From IMG/VR virus record IMGVR_UViG_3300020175_001039, positions 30,556 through 94,555 of that record: a stretch of 64,000 nt of DNA; one strand, written 5' to 3'. Shown here piece by piece: positions 48,360-56,329 of this stretch (its first letter is position 1; the number at the start of each line of letters is the position of its first letter). A program made the translations under genes and the position numbers. Source of the DNA: a virus. Below the pieces are notes generated by a model that saw only the letters and a program-made list of their open reading frames with translations, ran no database searches and was not told the DNA's origin.

Positions 48360-49103
48360 TTACCACTCCTTAAAATCTTTTTCTATACTACCACTCGTCA
48401 GTGCTATTGTTGCTTCAATCTCATCACTAAATTGACGTAAAAGATTCCAATAATCAACTGAGTTTTTTTGCCATTCTATTTGACATTCCAAGTTTAATTT
48501 TCCAGCGCAAGAAAAGTTTAAATATTCAAAACGTTGTTCTGGTTCTCTACCTGCTCTGCTTATACCAAATTCTTCATCATAATCACCACCGTTAATTAAA
48601 CACTCAGAAAATACTTCTTGGGCAGTGTTTAATACTTTCATATTTTCCAATGGAATAAATGGGCTATCTCCATAGTGATTATACATAACAGGTATTTTAT
48701 TTTTTCTATGATACAGGTTAAGAACCCTAGCACTTCCATTGACTAATCGTAGATGCTTACGGTTATGGTTATATCTGACAATTGGCCTATACAATATATT
48801 GGGTATCTGTAAAATATATATCATATGTGTTGATCGTTCCAACATACCATACTTAGGACCAAATCTCAAAGAATGATCACAATTGGGGTCAAGTTGCTGA
48901 AATTCACGTATTGTTTTCTCATCACAGCTTCTCAATCTGTTCAGTGCTATTCTAAGTTGTTCACTCAACCCATTGACAATAAAATTATCTTCATAGTGCT
49001 TTGTAAAATCAGCACTGAATATTGCACCACCTTCACTGTGGACATCTCTCATCCATTTTTCAACTCTATCAAAGTTACCTTTCCATCCTGTTCTTCTAGG
49101 CAT
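48360..49103 (-). CDS. hypothetical protein, 247 aa
   Basis: N-terminal WKGNFDRVEKWMRDVHSEGG, then DHSLRFGPKYGMLERSTHMI and ILYRPIVRYNHNRKHLRLVNGSARVLN. It has many His/Arg/Tyr residues and strand-rich middle. No Walker, HxH or SAM motif. Same transcript as the SGNH genes and the CMP-sugar transferase. Function unknown. Confidence 0.65.
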   Translation of the reverse strand: MPRRTGWKGNFDRVEKWMRDVHSEGGAIFSADFTKHYEDNFIVNGLSEQLRIALNRLRSCDEKTIREFQQLDPNCDHSLRFGPKYGMLERSTHMIYILQIPNILYRPIVRYNHNRKHLRLVNGSARVLNLYHRKNKIPVMYNHYGDSPFIPLENMKVLNTAQEVFSECLINGGDYDEEFGISRAGREPEQRFEYLNFSCAGKLNLECQIEWQKNSVDYWNLLRQFSDEIEATIALTSGSIEKDFKEW

Positions 49104-49650
49104 TATAAAATTCCTTTGCTATATTAATGTGCCAATCTTTTCCCGGGTGCATTCCATCACTGCCTAATGGGTACTTGTGAAATGGGAATTTTTCCATATC
49201 AAGTTGATAAAGTTCAACACCTTTCCATCCACAATATGCTTCAAGCATAGTTTTGTTTTTGATATAGTTATAGTTGTCAAATTTTTCATTCCCTAACATT
49301 ACCATACTCTTGTGCCAGAACTTGTTTTGGTTTGGTTTATGCGTTGGATTAAATCTCAGTGGTTGATTATTTTCATCAATAAATTCTCTACGTTCTTTTA
49401 ATGTCCATAGTACATAAATTCTATTTGGTGAGTATTGATTAATATATTCAATAGCAAGTCTACATATACGATCATTACTGCTTCCTGGTTGTCCACCATT
49501 ATACAAATTTAATAGGTTACACCAATCCTGACCTATCTCTACGCCCTCACCCCAAGTAGCACTACATCCAAACCCTGCGTCAGCACCAAGTCTATTTGGA
49601 TACTTTGGATCAAAAAATAATTCATTATTGTTTGTTTTATTAAAAAACAT
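49096..49650 (-). CDS. SGNH-hydrolase-like protein (1 of 3), 184 aa
   Basis: ADAGFGCSATWGEGVEI holds a Gly-x-Ser-like nucleophile region, YVLWTLKERREF the third strand, and SDGMHPGKDWHI near the end the Asp-x-x-His of the SGNH family. These proteins remove or add O-acyl groups. This is the first of three tandem genes with the same logic. Confidence 0.65.
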   Translation of the reverse strand: MFFNKTNNNELFFDPKYPNRLGADAGFGCSATWGEGVEIGQDWCNLLNLYNGGQPGSSNDRICRLAIEYINQYSPNRIYVLWTLKERREFIDENNQPLRFNPTHKPNQNKFWHKSMVMLGNEKFDNYNYIKNKTMLEAYCGWKGVELYQLDMEKFPFHKYPLGSDGMHPGKDWHINIAKEFYNA

Positions 49651-50170
49651 TTATTAACTCCTTTGCTACAATTTTATTACCTTGTAAAGTCATATGATTC
49701 TGCCACCGCTCACCCTTGTTACTATTATATATATTACTCATATTTATGATATTATATTTTTTTGCCAATTTTGGAAAGAAAGTAATATGTGTGCTATTTG
49801 GTATGCTACGACAATCCTCTAATATTTTTTCATACTGATAAACAAAGTATTCGTCATCCCATATTTTTTCTAATACTTCAACAAACTCGTCTGCTTTATC
49901 ATTAACATCCCCAAACAGTATATCACAGTATCTATGCGTATCAATAAGTCTACTTTTCATACTTTTTACACTGTCCTTTAAGAATACTCTACTGTAGTGT
50001 GTATGACAAAAAATAACTCGGTCATCTTGTGAAATTACGTGCCTATTCTCTTGATAAGATCGCCATATTCTATATTCACTACTACCCCTACTACCAAATG
50101 TTTTACCACTGATATAATCAGGCCATCCGCTCTGCCATGCGCTAAAACTATCCCCAAAAATGTAAATCAT
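49640..50170 (-). CDS. SGNH-hydrolase-like protein (2 of 3), 176 aa
   Basis: The ATG at 50170 overlaps the upstream stop (ATGA). IYIFGDSFSAWQSGWP gives the G-D-S block I with the catalytic serine, FGSRGSSEYRIWRS block II. The C-terminal Asp-His block is less clear (WQNHMTLQGNKIVA). Best call is an SGNH O-acyl esterase or transferase for glycan decoration. Confidence 0.7.
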   Translation of the reverse strand: MIYIFGDSFSAWQSGWPDYISGKTFGSRGSSEYRIWRSYQENRHVISQDDRVIFCHTHYSRVFLKDSVKSMKSRLIDTHRYCDILFGDVNDKADEFVEVLEKIWDDEYFVYQYEKILEDCRSIPNSTHITFFPKLAKKYNIINMSNIYNSNKGERWQNHMTLQGNKIVAKELINVF

Positions 50171-50838
50171 AAATTCTCCATGATAATTTCTGCCCAAGGA
50201 GTATGTACTGATCCTGTAAAGTGCCCGGGGTCTAGCCTACCATCTTCAAGTTTACCAAATTTTTGTTCTTTGGGAATATCAAGACTATGTGCATAATCTT
50301 TAAAACTTTTGTTATATATATTTTCTGTTTTAATATTACATAAATCTTTCATATAACCCAAATTGGTTTCTGGATAATAGATAGGTTCATCTATAAAAGC
50401 AAAATATCTACAAGGCAACTTTGACAAATAATTGTCAAGCATGAGATATTGTTGATGCCAATGTAGACTATCATTAACTTCATTTGTTATCGTGCTCTTG
50501 TAAAACTTTAATCCATAAATGAAGTCGTCTTCATTTTTATTTTGTAAACTCAATTGTGTCATGCCAACATAGTTAATAATTTTATGCGCTGCATCTCTTA
50601 CATCCACATGCTGCGTCTTACTTGCTTTAGCTGGAATTTGAATTACAACGACATCATCACTGCTGATGTTTTCAAATTCAATCAACAGTCTCATGATAAC
50701 ATAATTTATAGATGCACCTGCGGTGGCAAAGTCGTGTCTTTCTAAATTTAGTTTTTGGGAGATTATATCACTGTATACAATACCATCACCATTCCAACCA
50801 ATAGCATGACTGCCGCCAAAGTTAAGTAAACTTGCCAT
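50167..50838 (-). CDS. SGNH-hydrolase-like protein (3 of 3), 223 aa
   Basis: Opens LLNFGGSHAIGWNGDGIVYSDII, then HDFATAGASINYVI (G and N blocks) and ends with GRLDPGHFTGSVHTPWA, the Asp-x-x-His-type block. The nucleophile block is GGSH rather than GDS. The start codon lies inside the 16-base palindrome at 50836-50851, leaving no normal ribosome-binding site. Confidence 0.65.
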   Translation of the reverse strand: MASLLNFGGSHAIGWNGDGIVYSDIISQKLNLERHDFATAGASINYVIMRLLIEFENISSDDVVVIQIPAKASKTQHVDVRDAAHKIINYVGMTQLSLQNKNEDDFIYGLKFYKSTITNEVNDSLHWHQQYLMLDNYLSKLPCRYFAFIDEPIYYPETNLGYMKDLCNIKTENIYNKSFKDYAHSLDIPKEQKFGKLEDGRLDPGHFTGSVHTPWAEIIMENL

Positions 50839-50851
50839 AAATATATTTATG
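50836..50851. promoter_or_regulatory. palindrome holding both divergent start codons and late-type octamers
   Basis: CATAAATATATTTATG is a perfect 16 bp palindrome. On each strand it reads CATAAATA, close to the late octamer, and ends in the ATG of a gene: 50838 on minus and 50849 on plus. Whether this gives two leaderless late mRNAs is not known. Confidence 0.5.
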
Positions 50852-50971
50852 AGGAATTATATTAACATATTATTCAATCCGTTTAGATTTATCAATGAGT
50901 GGAAACGTAAACGTAGATTTAGAAAAAAGGTTCAAGAGATGATGGATGAAGACCCATTCATTTATGATTGA
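50849..50971 (+). CDS. basic micro-protein ending in DPFIYD, 40 aa
   Basis: Plus-strand ATG at 50849 to TGA at 50971. The body is basic (NEWKRKRRFRKKVQEMM) and ends in D-E-D-P-F-I-Y-D, the same ending as the minus-strand micro-proteins at 43006 and 46870. It overlaps the sulfotransferase 3' end by 14 bases. The shared ending on the other strand is strong support for coding. Confidence 0.6.
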   Translation: MRNYINILFNPFRFINEWKRKRRFRKKVQEMMDEDPFIYD

Positions 50972-51656
50972 TCCACTCTAGTACTTGTTCATAATTTTCT
51001 ATACTATCACTGTAATTTCCGCGCTTGACAATCTTTACGGTTAAATTTTCTACTGGACTTTTAGCAAGCATCGGAAACAGCATTTGATCTTTAGTTGGAT
51101 CACCAGATAAATCTTCATAGTATATTGTTTGATCAAAATCCATGTCAGTATAGTTTAATATCATATCACTATACTGTTGTATAGTTTTTAGATTATGTTC
51201 AGTTTCTTCACGTGTAGCAATGAATTTGTTTGGAAGACTATGCGGTATTATACTATTTCCATGTGCCACTTTAAAAGTGTTGTACATCTTACTATTTTTT
51301 GCTATCAACAGACTAAGGGATGTTTCAATGATATCTTTTCTTATGATTTTAATTTTGTAAAAATCTCTATAACAATCATTTGGATCAAAGTTAACACCAT
51401 AATGCATTCCATAGTGCGTGAGATGATCTTTGGAAAATATATCAACATCGTTGTTTTTTAAAAAATCTAAATGGTATTGTGTCTTTTCAATGTCTTTCAT
51501 CTCTGCCAGTAACCTTAGATGTTCTTTAAAAACATTATAATACTTTTTACTGTACGTACCTATATCACGGCCCTTTTTTTCGTGATAACTTTTAAACAAC
51601 TGTGTAATATAACTTGTACCTGTACGTGGTTGGCCAAGCAACAAAATTTTACTCAT
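50958..51656 (-). CDS. sulfotransferase-family protein, 232 aa
   Basis: The 5'-phosphosulfate loop GQPRTGTSYITQLF (8-21) and the 3'-phosphate segment KIKIIRKDIIETSLSLLIAKNS are clear, as is the YYEDLS turn near the end. Such enzymes transfer sulfate from PAPS to sugars or proteins. It is paired with the next gene (51649) as a tandem duplicate. Substrate unknown. Confidence 0.8.
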   Translation of the reverse strand: MSKILLLGQPRTGTSYITQLFKSYHEKKGRDIGTYSKKYYNVFKEHLRLLAEMKDIEKTQYHLDFLKNNDVDIFSKDHLTHYGMHYGVNFDPNDCYRDFYKIKIIRKDIIETSLSLLIAKNSKMYNTFKVAHGNSIIPHSLPNKFIATREETEHNLKTIQQYSDMILNYTDMDFDQTIYYEDLSGDPTKDQMLFPMLAKSPVENLTVKIVKRGNYSDSIENYEQVLEWINHK

Positions 51657-52290
51657 ATAATCTTGCCTTTACTTTCCCTAAAACTTCGTCGTAGTTTTTA
51701 ACTACACTGCGCTTATCCTTATTTGGTATAGTATTTATTTTTATATCTTTAGATTGAGTAATGTATTTTATCAACTGTTGATCTTTATTTGGATCAAGAG
51801 ACAAATCTTCATAATAAACAGTTTCATCAAACCAATTTTCTGGTATCATAGAAATACTGTCATAACCATAATTTATTTTATCAATCACACTATCTAAATG
51901 ATCAAGATCAATTGTTACAGAATCTGATACATCTAGTATAGTTCTGTGATACTTATTGGTAGTCTCTGCTATTGCCATACTTATAATTGCTTCGGTACGA
52001 TCTTTTCTTATAACTCTAATACGATAAAAATTTTCATAGAATTCAAAAAGGTCATTGCCTGTTTCATATTCATAAACACGAAACGTTTGAGCATGTTCTT
52101 TAATTAGCTCAGCAGAATGAAGTGTACCCATTGTATCATGGAAGTCACTGATGTTTCTAGTAGATATTGCATGTTTAAATGGTTCATTCAAACACTTACT
52201 GTCATTCAATTCAAGATAGTTTTGCAGTAAGTAATAAAGATAAGTTGTACCGCAACGATTGGTTCCGCAGATTAATATTTTATCTTTCAT
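51649..52290 (-). CDS. sulfotransferase-family protein, 213 aa
   Basis: CGTNRCGTTYLYYLL (8-22) is the PAPS loop and IRVIRKDRTEAIISMAIAETTNK the 3'-phosphate site, followed by YYEDLSLDPNKDQ, a family signature shared with 50958-51656 (YYEDLSGDPTKDQ). The two are tandem paralogues with 8 bases overlap. Confidence 0.8.
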   Translation of the reverse strand: MKDKILICGTNRCGTTYLYYLLQNYLELNDSKCLNEPFKHAISTRNISDFHDTMGTLHSAELIKEHAQTFRVYEYETGNDLFEFYENFYRIRVIRKDRTEAIISMAIAETTNKYHRTILDVSDSVTIDLDHLDSVIDKINYGYDSISMIPENWFDETVYYEDLSLDPNKDQQLIKYITQSKDIKINTIPNKDKRSVVKNYDEVLGKVKARLYE

Positions 52291-53242
52291 TTAACTCGAC
52301 CCCAAGCAATTTGCTCTTTGCTATTACATAATAATCAGTTAGTGTCCAATTATCATGTTCGTCACTTACAACACCAAGTTGCGGAGGGCATCCATATCTA
52401 TGCTTTGGGTCTTTCCAATCTACATAATCACCAAGATCATGTCGTTCAATAAATTGACTAATTTTATTGTCATGGTGTTGAAATTCTTGTTCTGCTGTTA
52501 GTAGTTTATGTTGTCCAAAGTTACCATTGTGAACTAACAGTGCTTCACCACCAATGTCCATTTGTGGACTCAACATTTGATCTCTTACCACTTGTGGATC
52601 ATCATCAACCGCACAGTGTTGTAAGTTTTTTCCAATAGTAGCATATCCCAGCATTAACCTGACTTGCTTTTGTTTGGTGACAGCGGTTGGTTTAAACAAT
52701 AGACGCTGTTCATCAGTGATGGGATTTCGTAATCTTCCATCCCACTCACCAAAGTTTATCATTTTGTAACTATTGACACTAATATCACCAAATGTTTCTT
52801 TTCGAACTATTGTTTCAATACTATGGATAAGAAAATTTATTTTTTCAAATGCGGTAGTAATCTCTGGGAGTTGTTTTGGGGAAATACGTTCTAGGTGAAG
52901 TTTGTCTTCTGCTTTGTGAAATTCTTGGTGTAGATAATTTAATTCACTTTGCGTAATCTCTTTATACTCAGATGGCCACTGTAACTCAGGAACAAATTTT
53001 CTAGCACTATGAATATATCCTAGTATTTCATTATGTAGAAATTCTATGTTATCCATATTGGGAAAACTATAATGTAAATTTTCTTGATTGGGAGTAACAT
53101 CTGATTGACTTAATTTTCTTTTGATAACATCAATCCAACTCTGACATACTGACGTATCATGTATGTCAAAGGTGAGTGTATAATCTGTTTTCGTTTCATC
53201 ATTTGCCCAATATGTTACATATTGGGCTATTACATTAGTCAT
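52280..53242 (-). CDS. hypothetical protein, 320 aa
   Basis: A long soluble protein with helical centre (ELNYLHQEFHKAEDKLHLER) and strand-rich second half (VRLMLGYATIGKNLQHCAVD). The final segment NWTLTDYYVIAKSKLLGVEL is hydrophobic. No motif recognised. It overlaps the radical SAM gene by 8 bases and may be its partner. Confidence 0.65.
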   Translation of the reverse strand: MTNVIAQYVTYWANDETKTDYTLTFDIHDTSVCQSWIDVIKRKLSQSDVTPNQENLHYSFPNMDNIEFLHNEILGYIHSARKFVPELQWPSEYKEITQSELNYLHQEFHKAEDKLHLERISPKQLPEITTAFEKINFLIHSIETIVRKETFGDISVNSYKMINFGEWDGRLRNPITDEQRLLFKPTAVTKQKQVRLMLGYATIGKNLQHCAVDDDPQVVRDQMLSPQMDIGGEALLVHNGNFGQHKLLTAEQEFQHHDNKISQFIERHDLGDYVDWKDPKHRYGCPPQLGVVSDEHDNWTLTDYYVIAKSKLLGVELNER

Positions 53243-54878
53243 CTTTCTTTTTTCTCTCTAGCTGTTTTTTGCTTTTGTCTATTCCAGTTTTGAAGTTTGT
53301 TTCATCTTCTGGAGCATTAAACATCTTTCTGTATTCACGCATACACAGTTCATAGAACTCAGCATATTCTGGGAATACTTCGTGAAAATTTTTCCCACGA
53401 CGATTACTGTATTGTTTCATAAACAGTGCAAACTTAGCACGGTTAGCACGGATTTCTGGATTAAGAGTTAGTCCATCTTCGCCAACTTGCTTTGCTGCTA
53501 ACATCATGTTTACCACGTTTCGTTTTAGTTTTAGACTTTCGTGACTTTCAAATTTTTGTGTAATGTACCAATCGCCAGTTCCAGCATTATCATACATGAA
53601 TTCTAGAGCAGGCATCATATATTTCTTAATCATACTAACATCTAAGATATTGGCATCCAAGAATTGCGGGTGTCGTAAGTATGGAATATCAACTGCTACT
53701 CGATTGTGTACGTCCAGGTTGTGCTCTTTGCGTTCAGCATATGTCATTGATTCTTCATCAACATCAATGTATCCTTCTTCTTCTAACCATTTGAACCATC
53801 CTTGGTAACTGTAAGTTTGTTTCAAATATAAAACCCACTCTAAAAGCTCTTTGAAAGTACTTGCGCTCAATACGTTAAATGCACACATGAAAACAATTTT
53901 TGTACCTTTTGTATTTTTCAAGAACTTTTCGATATTAGTTACAAACAGGTCCCAATCCATTCCATCACGAATGAAGTCATTTTGTTTACCAGTCGCTTCT
54001 GCACTTGTATATAGTTCGAACTTCTTAACACATTTATTTGTTGTAAGTATGTTTACCTTTTCAATAAACTCATCCCAAATTTTACCAGGAGGACAGCCGT
54101 TACTATTAATAGCAAAGTTCAAGTTTGGGTTAGGATTTTCAATTAAAAAGTCAATAACCTTCATTGTGTCTTTAATTAGAAGAGGCTCGCCACCTGTAAT
54201 ACGGAAAGTATGCATATGCTTGTATGCCTCTGGGAACCATTCCCAGAATGCTTCAATGTATGGATTGTGTTCATTGTTTGGAATATGCTTTTCACTTTCC
54301 TTGATTGGATTAAAGAAATGATTGAAAATATTATAAGGACCATGTTGTTTAATTTCTTGCTCCCACTGACTACTAAAAGGTGGACCACAGTAAGCACACT
54401 TAAAGTTACATGTTCTATTAAAACTTACTTCAACATATGTTGGAAATACATCTTCATCACCATCCAGTTCACTAATTTTGTCATGATGTGGACTACTAAA
54501 TGTGGGTAAACTTTTAAGAACACGATCACTAAATTCGTTCGTGTTGTCTTCCACACGCCAACAAAAGTCACACTCACTGGGGCGTTTACCGCTTAACATT
54601 TCTTTACGCCGTGCTTTTTTGAATTTTGTATTATGCAGTGCGCTAGGATTTTCTTTTAATTCATCCAATGGGATGCTGTGTGCACCTGGGTGGTGACAAC
54701 TATGTGTAAGGCCGTTACCAAGATGCATTGTAACCTGTGTCCATTTTGCCAAACAGAAACCTTTTCCAGTTTGGTTTAATAGGTCGCGCATCTGATGACG
54801 GTTATTTTCTGTTAGTGCTATTTCGTCATCATTGACGCCTTCTTTGTCCCATGCATAGTCATTTATTTTTTTACTCAT
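53235..54878 (-). CDS. radical SAM protein with N-terminal twitch/SPASM-like domain, 547 aa
   Basis: CNFKCAYC (C157, C161, C164) and FRITGGEPLLI around 226 define the radical SAM core. Before it are C42, C61, C103 and C106 in a SPASM-like pattern (GLTHSCHHPGAH; ECDFCWRVED). The order matches the protein at 3021-4334. A long C-terminal helical part (KRNVVNMMLAAKQVGEDG) ends in lysine-rich residues. Substrate unknown. Confidence 0.88.
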   Translation of the reverse strand: MSKKINDYAWDKEGVNDDEIALTENNRHQMRDLLNQTGKGFCLAKWTQVTMHLGNGLTHSCHHPGAHSIPLDELKENPSALHNTKFKKARRKEMLSGKRPSECDFCWRVEDNTNEFSDRVLKSLPTFSSPHHDKISELDGDEDVFPTYVEVSFNRTCNFKCAYCGPPFSSQWEQEIKQHGPYNIFNHFFNPIKESEKHIPNNEHNPYIEAFWEWFPEAYKHMHTFRITGGEPLLIKDTMKVIDFLIENPNPNLNFAINSNGCPPGKIWDEFIEKVNILTTNKCVKKFELYTSAEATGKQNDFIRDGMDWDLFVTNIEKFLKNTKGTKIVFMCAFNVLSASTFKELLEWVLYLKQTYSYQGWFKWLEEEGYIDVDEESMTYAERKEHNLDVHNRVAVDIPYLRHPQFLDANILDVSMIKKYMMPALEFMYDNAGTGDWYITQKFESHESLKLKRNVVNMMLAAKQVGEDGLTLNPEIRANRAKFALFMKQYSNRRGKNFHEVFPEYAEFYELCMREYRKMFNAPEDETNFKTGIDKSKKQLERKKKDD

Positions 54879-54887
54879 TTAAAAATC

Positions 54888-54962
54888 CTAATAATTTATA
54901 AGTTCTTCTGGATCATCTTCTGCTGATTTAGCATGAAAGTCCCACTATCGAAGTTTCCACAT
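54888..54962 (-). pseudogene. micro-ORF interrupted by an in-frame TAG
   Basis: After GGAGGA at a good distance, an ATG (54962, with a second at 54965) opens a 25-codon frame with TAG at codon 6 and a second TAG at its end. After the first stop the reading WDFHAKSAEDDPEELINY looks coding. Either a broken small gene or a readthrough site. TAG serves as an ordinary stop elsewhere in the window, so general recoding is unlikely. Confidence 0.4.
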
Positions 54963-54992
54963 CATTGCTTGTCCTCCGTCTTCAAAATTCCA

Positions 54993-55853
54993 TTATACAG
55001 CCATTGGCGCTTTAATACTGGGCATTGGATCATAGTCGCACAACACAAAGTCAGTAGCACGGCACCGCAGTAATGTTTCCAGGTCACAGAACACTGGCGA
55101 TGCTAGCTGTGGTAGATCATGTGGCTCACGTTCTAGTTGCTGGTTAACTTGTTCCATGTGGTTCTGATAAATGTGTGCATCACCAATGGTGTGTACAAAG
55201 TCACCCACTTCAAGATCGCAAATGTGTGCCAACATGTGTGTTAGCAAGGCGTAACTTGCAATATTAAATGGTACACCCAAGAACATGTCAGCACTGCGTT
55301 GATATAGTTGACAACTCAATTTACCGTTCATTACTCTAAACTGTGCCAGTGTATGGCAGGGAGGCAATGTCATTAATTCAAGCTCATTGGGGTTCCAAGC
55401 ACTGAGAATAATGCGTCGACTGTCTGGTTCATTTTTCAGCTGATGGATAATCTTTCTAATCTGGTCAAAGCCTTCGCTGTTGAAGTCACGCCATTGACTT
55501 CCGTACACAGGTCCTAGTTCTTTTACTAGGCTGTCATTACGATATCCTAGTGATTTACCTTGATTGTCAGCATTGGCAGTCCAGATAGTTCGTTTGTCCA
55601 CCAGGTGGTTTCGAGGTTGGCCAAATGTAAGTTCAGCAAGTCTGCGTTCGTCTGTTGAACCTTCCAGGAACCATAACAGTTCACCCACTACACTACGCCA
55701 TGCCAGTCTTTTTGTTGTAACTGCTGGAAATCCGTCACGTAGGTTAAATCGCATTTGATAACCAAACACACTGCGTGTGCCTACGCCTGTGCGATCACTT
55801 ACATCTTCACCATTGTTTAAAATATGCTCAAGAGCGTCTAAATATTGCTTCAT
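54993..55853 (-). CDS. thyA: thymidylate synthase (ThyA)
   Basis: A 286-residue ThyA. The catalytic cysteine C166 is in LPPCHTLAQF, and QLYQRSADMFLGVPFNIASYALLTHMLAH and HTIGDAHIYQNHMEQ are the substrate- and folate-binding blocks. It methylates dUMP to dTMP with methylene-tetrahydrofolate. It overlaps the DHFR gene (ATGA), which recycles the folate. Together with TK at 18 kb it supplies dTTP. Confidence 0.97.
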   Translation of the reverse strand: MKQYLDALEHILNNGEDVSDRTGVGTRSVFGYQMRFNLRDGFPAVTTKRLAWRSVVGELLWFLEGSTDERRLAELTFGQPRNHLVDKRTIWTANADNQGKSLGYRNDSLVKELGPVYGSQWRDFNSEGFDQIRKIIHQLKNEPDSRRIILSAWNPNELELMTLPPCHTLAQFRVMNGKLSCQLYQRSADMFLGVPFNIASYALLTHMLAHICDLEVGDFVHTIGDAHIYQNHMEQVNQQLEREPHDLPQLASPVFCDLETLLRCRATDFVLCDYDPMPSIKAPMAV

Positions 55854-56329
55854 TTTTTAATCCATATTTCTATAGTCAGACTTTCAAGAGTGGTTGTTGA
55901 ATCCAATACGAAGTTATCAGTAATAACTTTGACCGGAAGAAATGTATCGCAATCATAGTCGCCATCAATGCGACTAATATGTAATTCTGAAATCATATCT
56001 AGTGTAGACAACAAAAATTCTGCGCCACCAATAATCCATTTTTCCTTATATGGTTTTAGATCTGATATTTGTTCACGAAACTCTTGGTAACCATATATAT
56101 TTGATGCACCAGGGGCAATCTCATTTGGCTGTGAAGTAACAACTACATTATGTCTAGACGGTAATGGATGGACTGGCAAACTTTCCCAAGTTTTTCTTCC
56201 CATGATAACCATTTGCCGTACAGTGCATTCCTTAAACCACTTTAAATCATCACTATTATGAGGCCAAGGCAAATCATTATTTTTGCCTATTCCCCAATTT
56301 TTGTCTGCTGCAAATATTGCCTTGATCAT
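55850..56329 (-). CDS. folA: dihydrofolate reductase
   Basis: A 159-residue DHFR: AIFAADKNWGIGKNNDLPWP at the N-terminus, VIMGRKTWESLP, and WIIGGAEFLL in the second half. It reduces dihydrofolate for ThyA. Overlaps thyA by ATGA. Confidence 0.95.
   Translation of the reverse strand: MIKAIFAADKNWGIGKNNDLPWPHNSDDLKWFKECTVRQMVIMGRKTWESLPVHPLPSRHNVVVTSQPNEIAPGASNIYGYQEFREQISDLKPYKEKWIIGGAEFLLSTLDMISELHISRIDGDYDCDTFLPVKVITDNFVLDSTTTLESLTIEIWIKK

Noticed and set aside
54888-54962. Genome-wide recoding of TAG
   Set aside because: TAG ends other frames normally, for example at 43006-43008, and large genes lack internal TAG codons.
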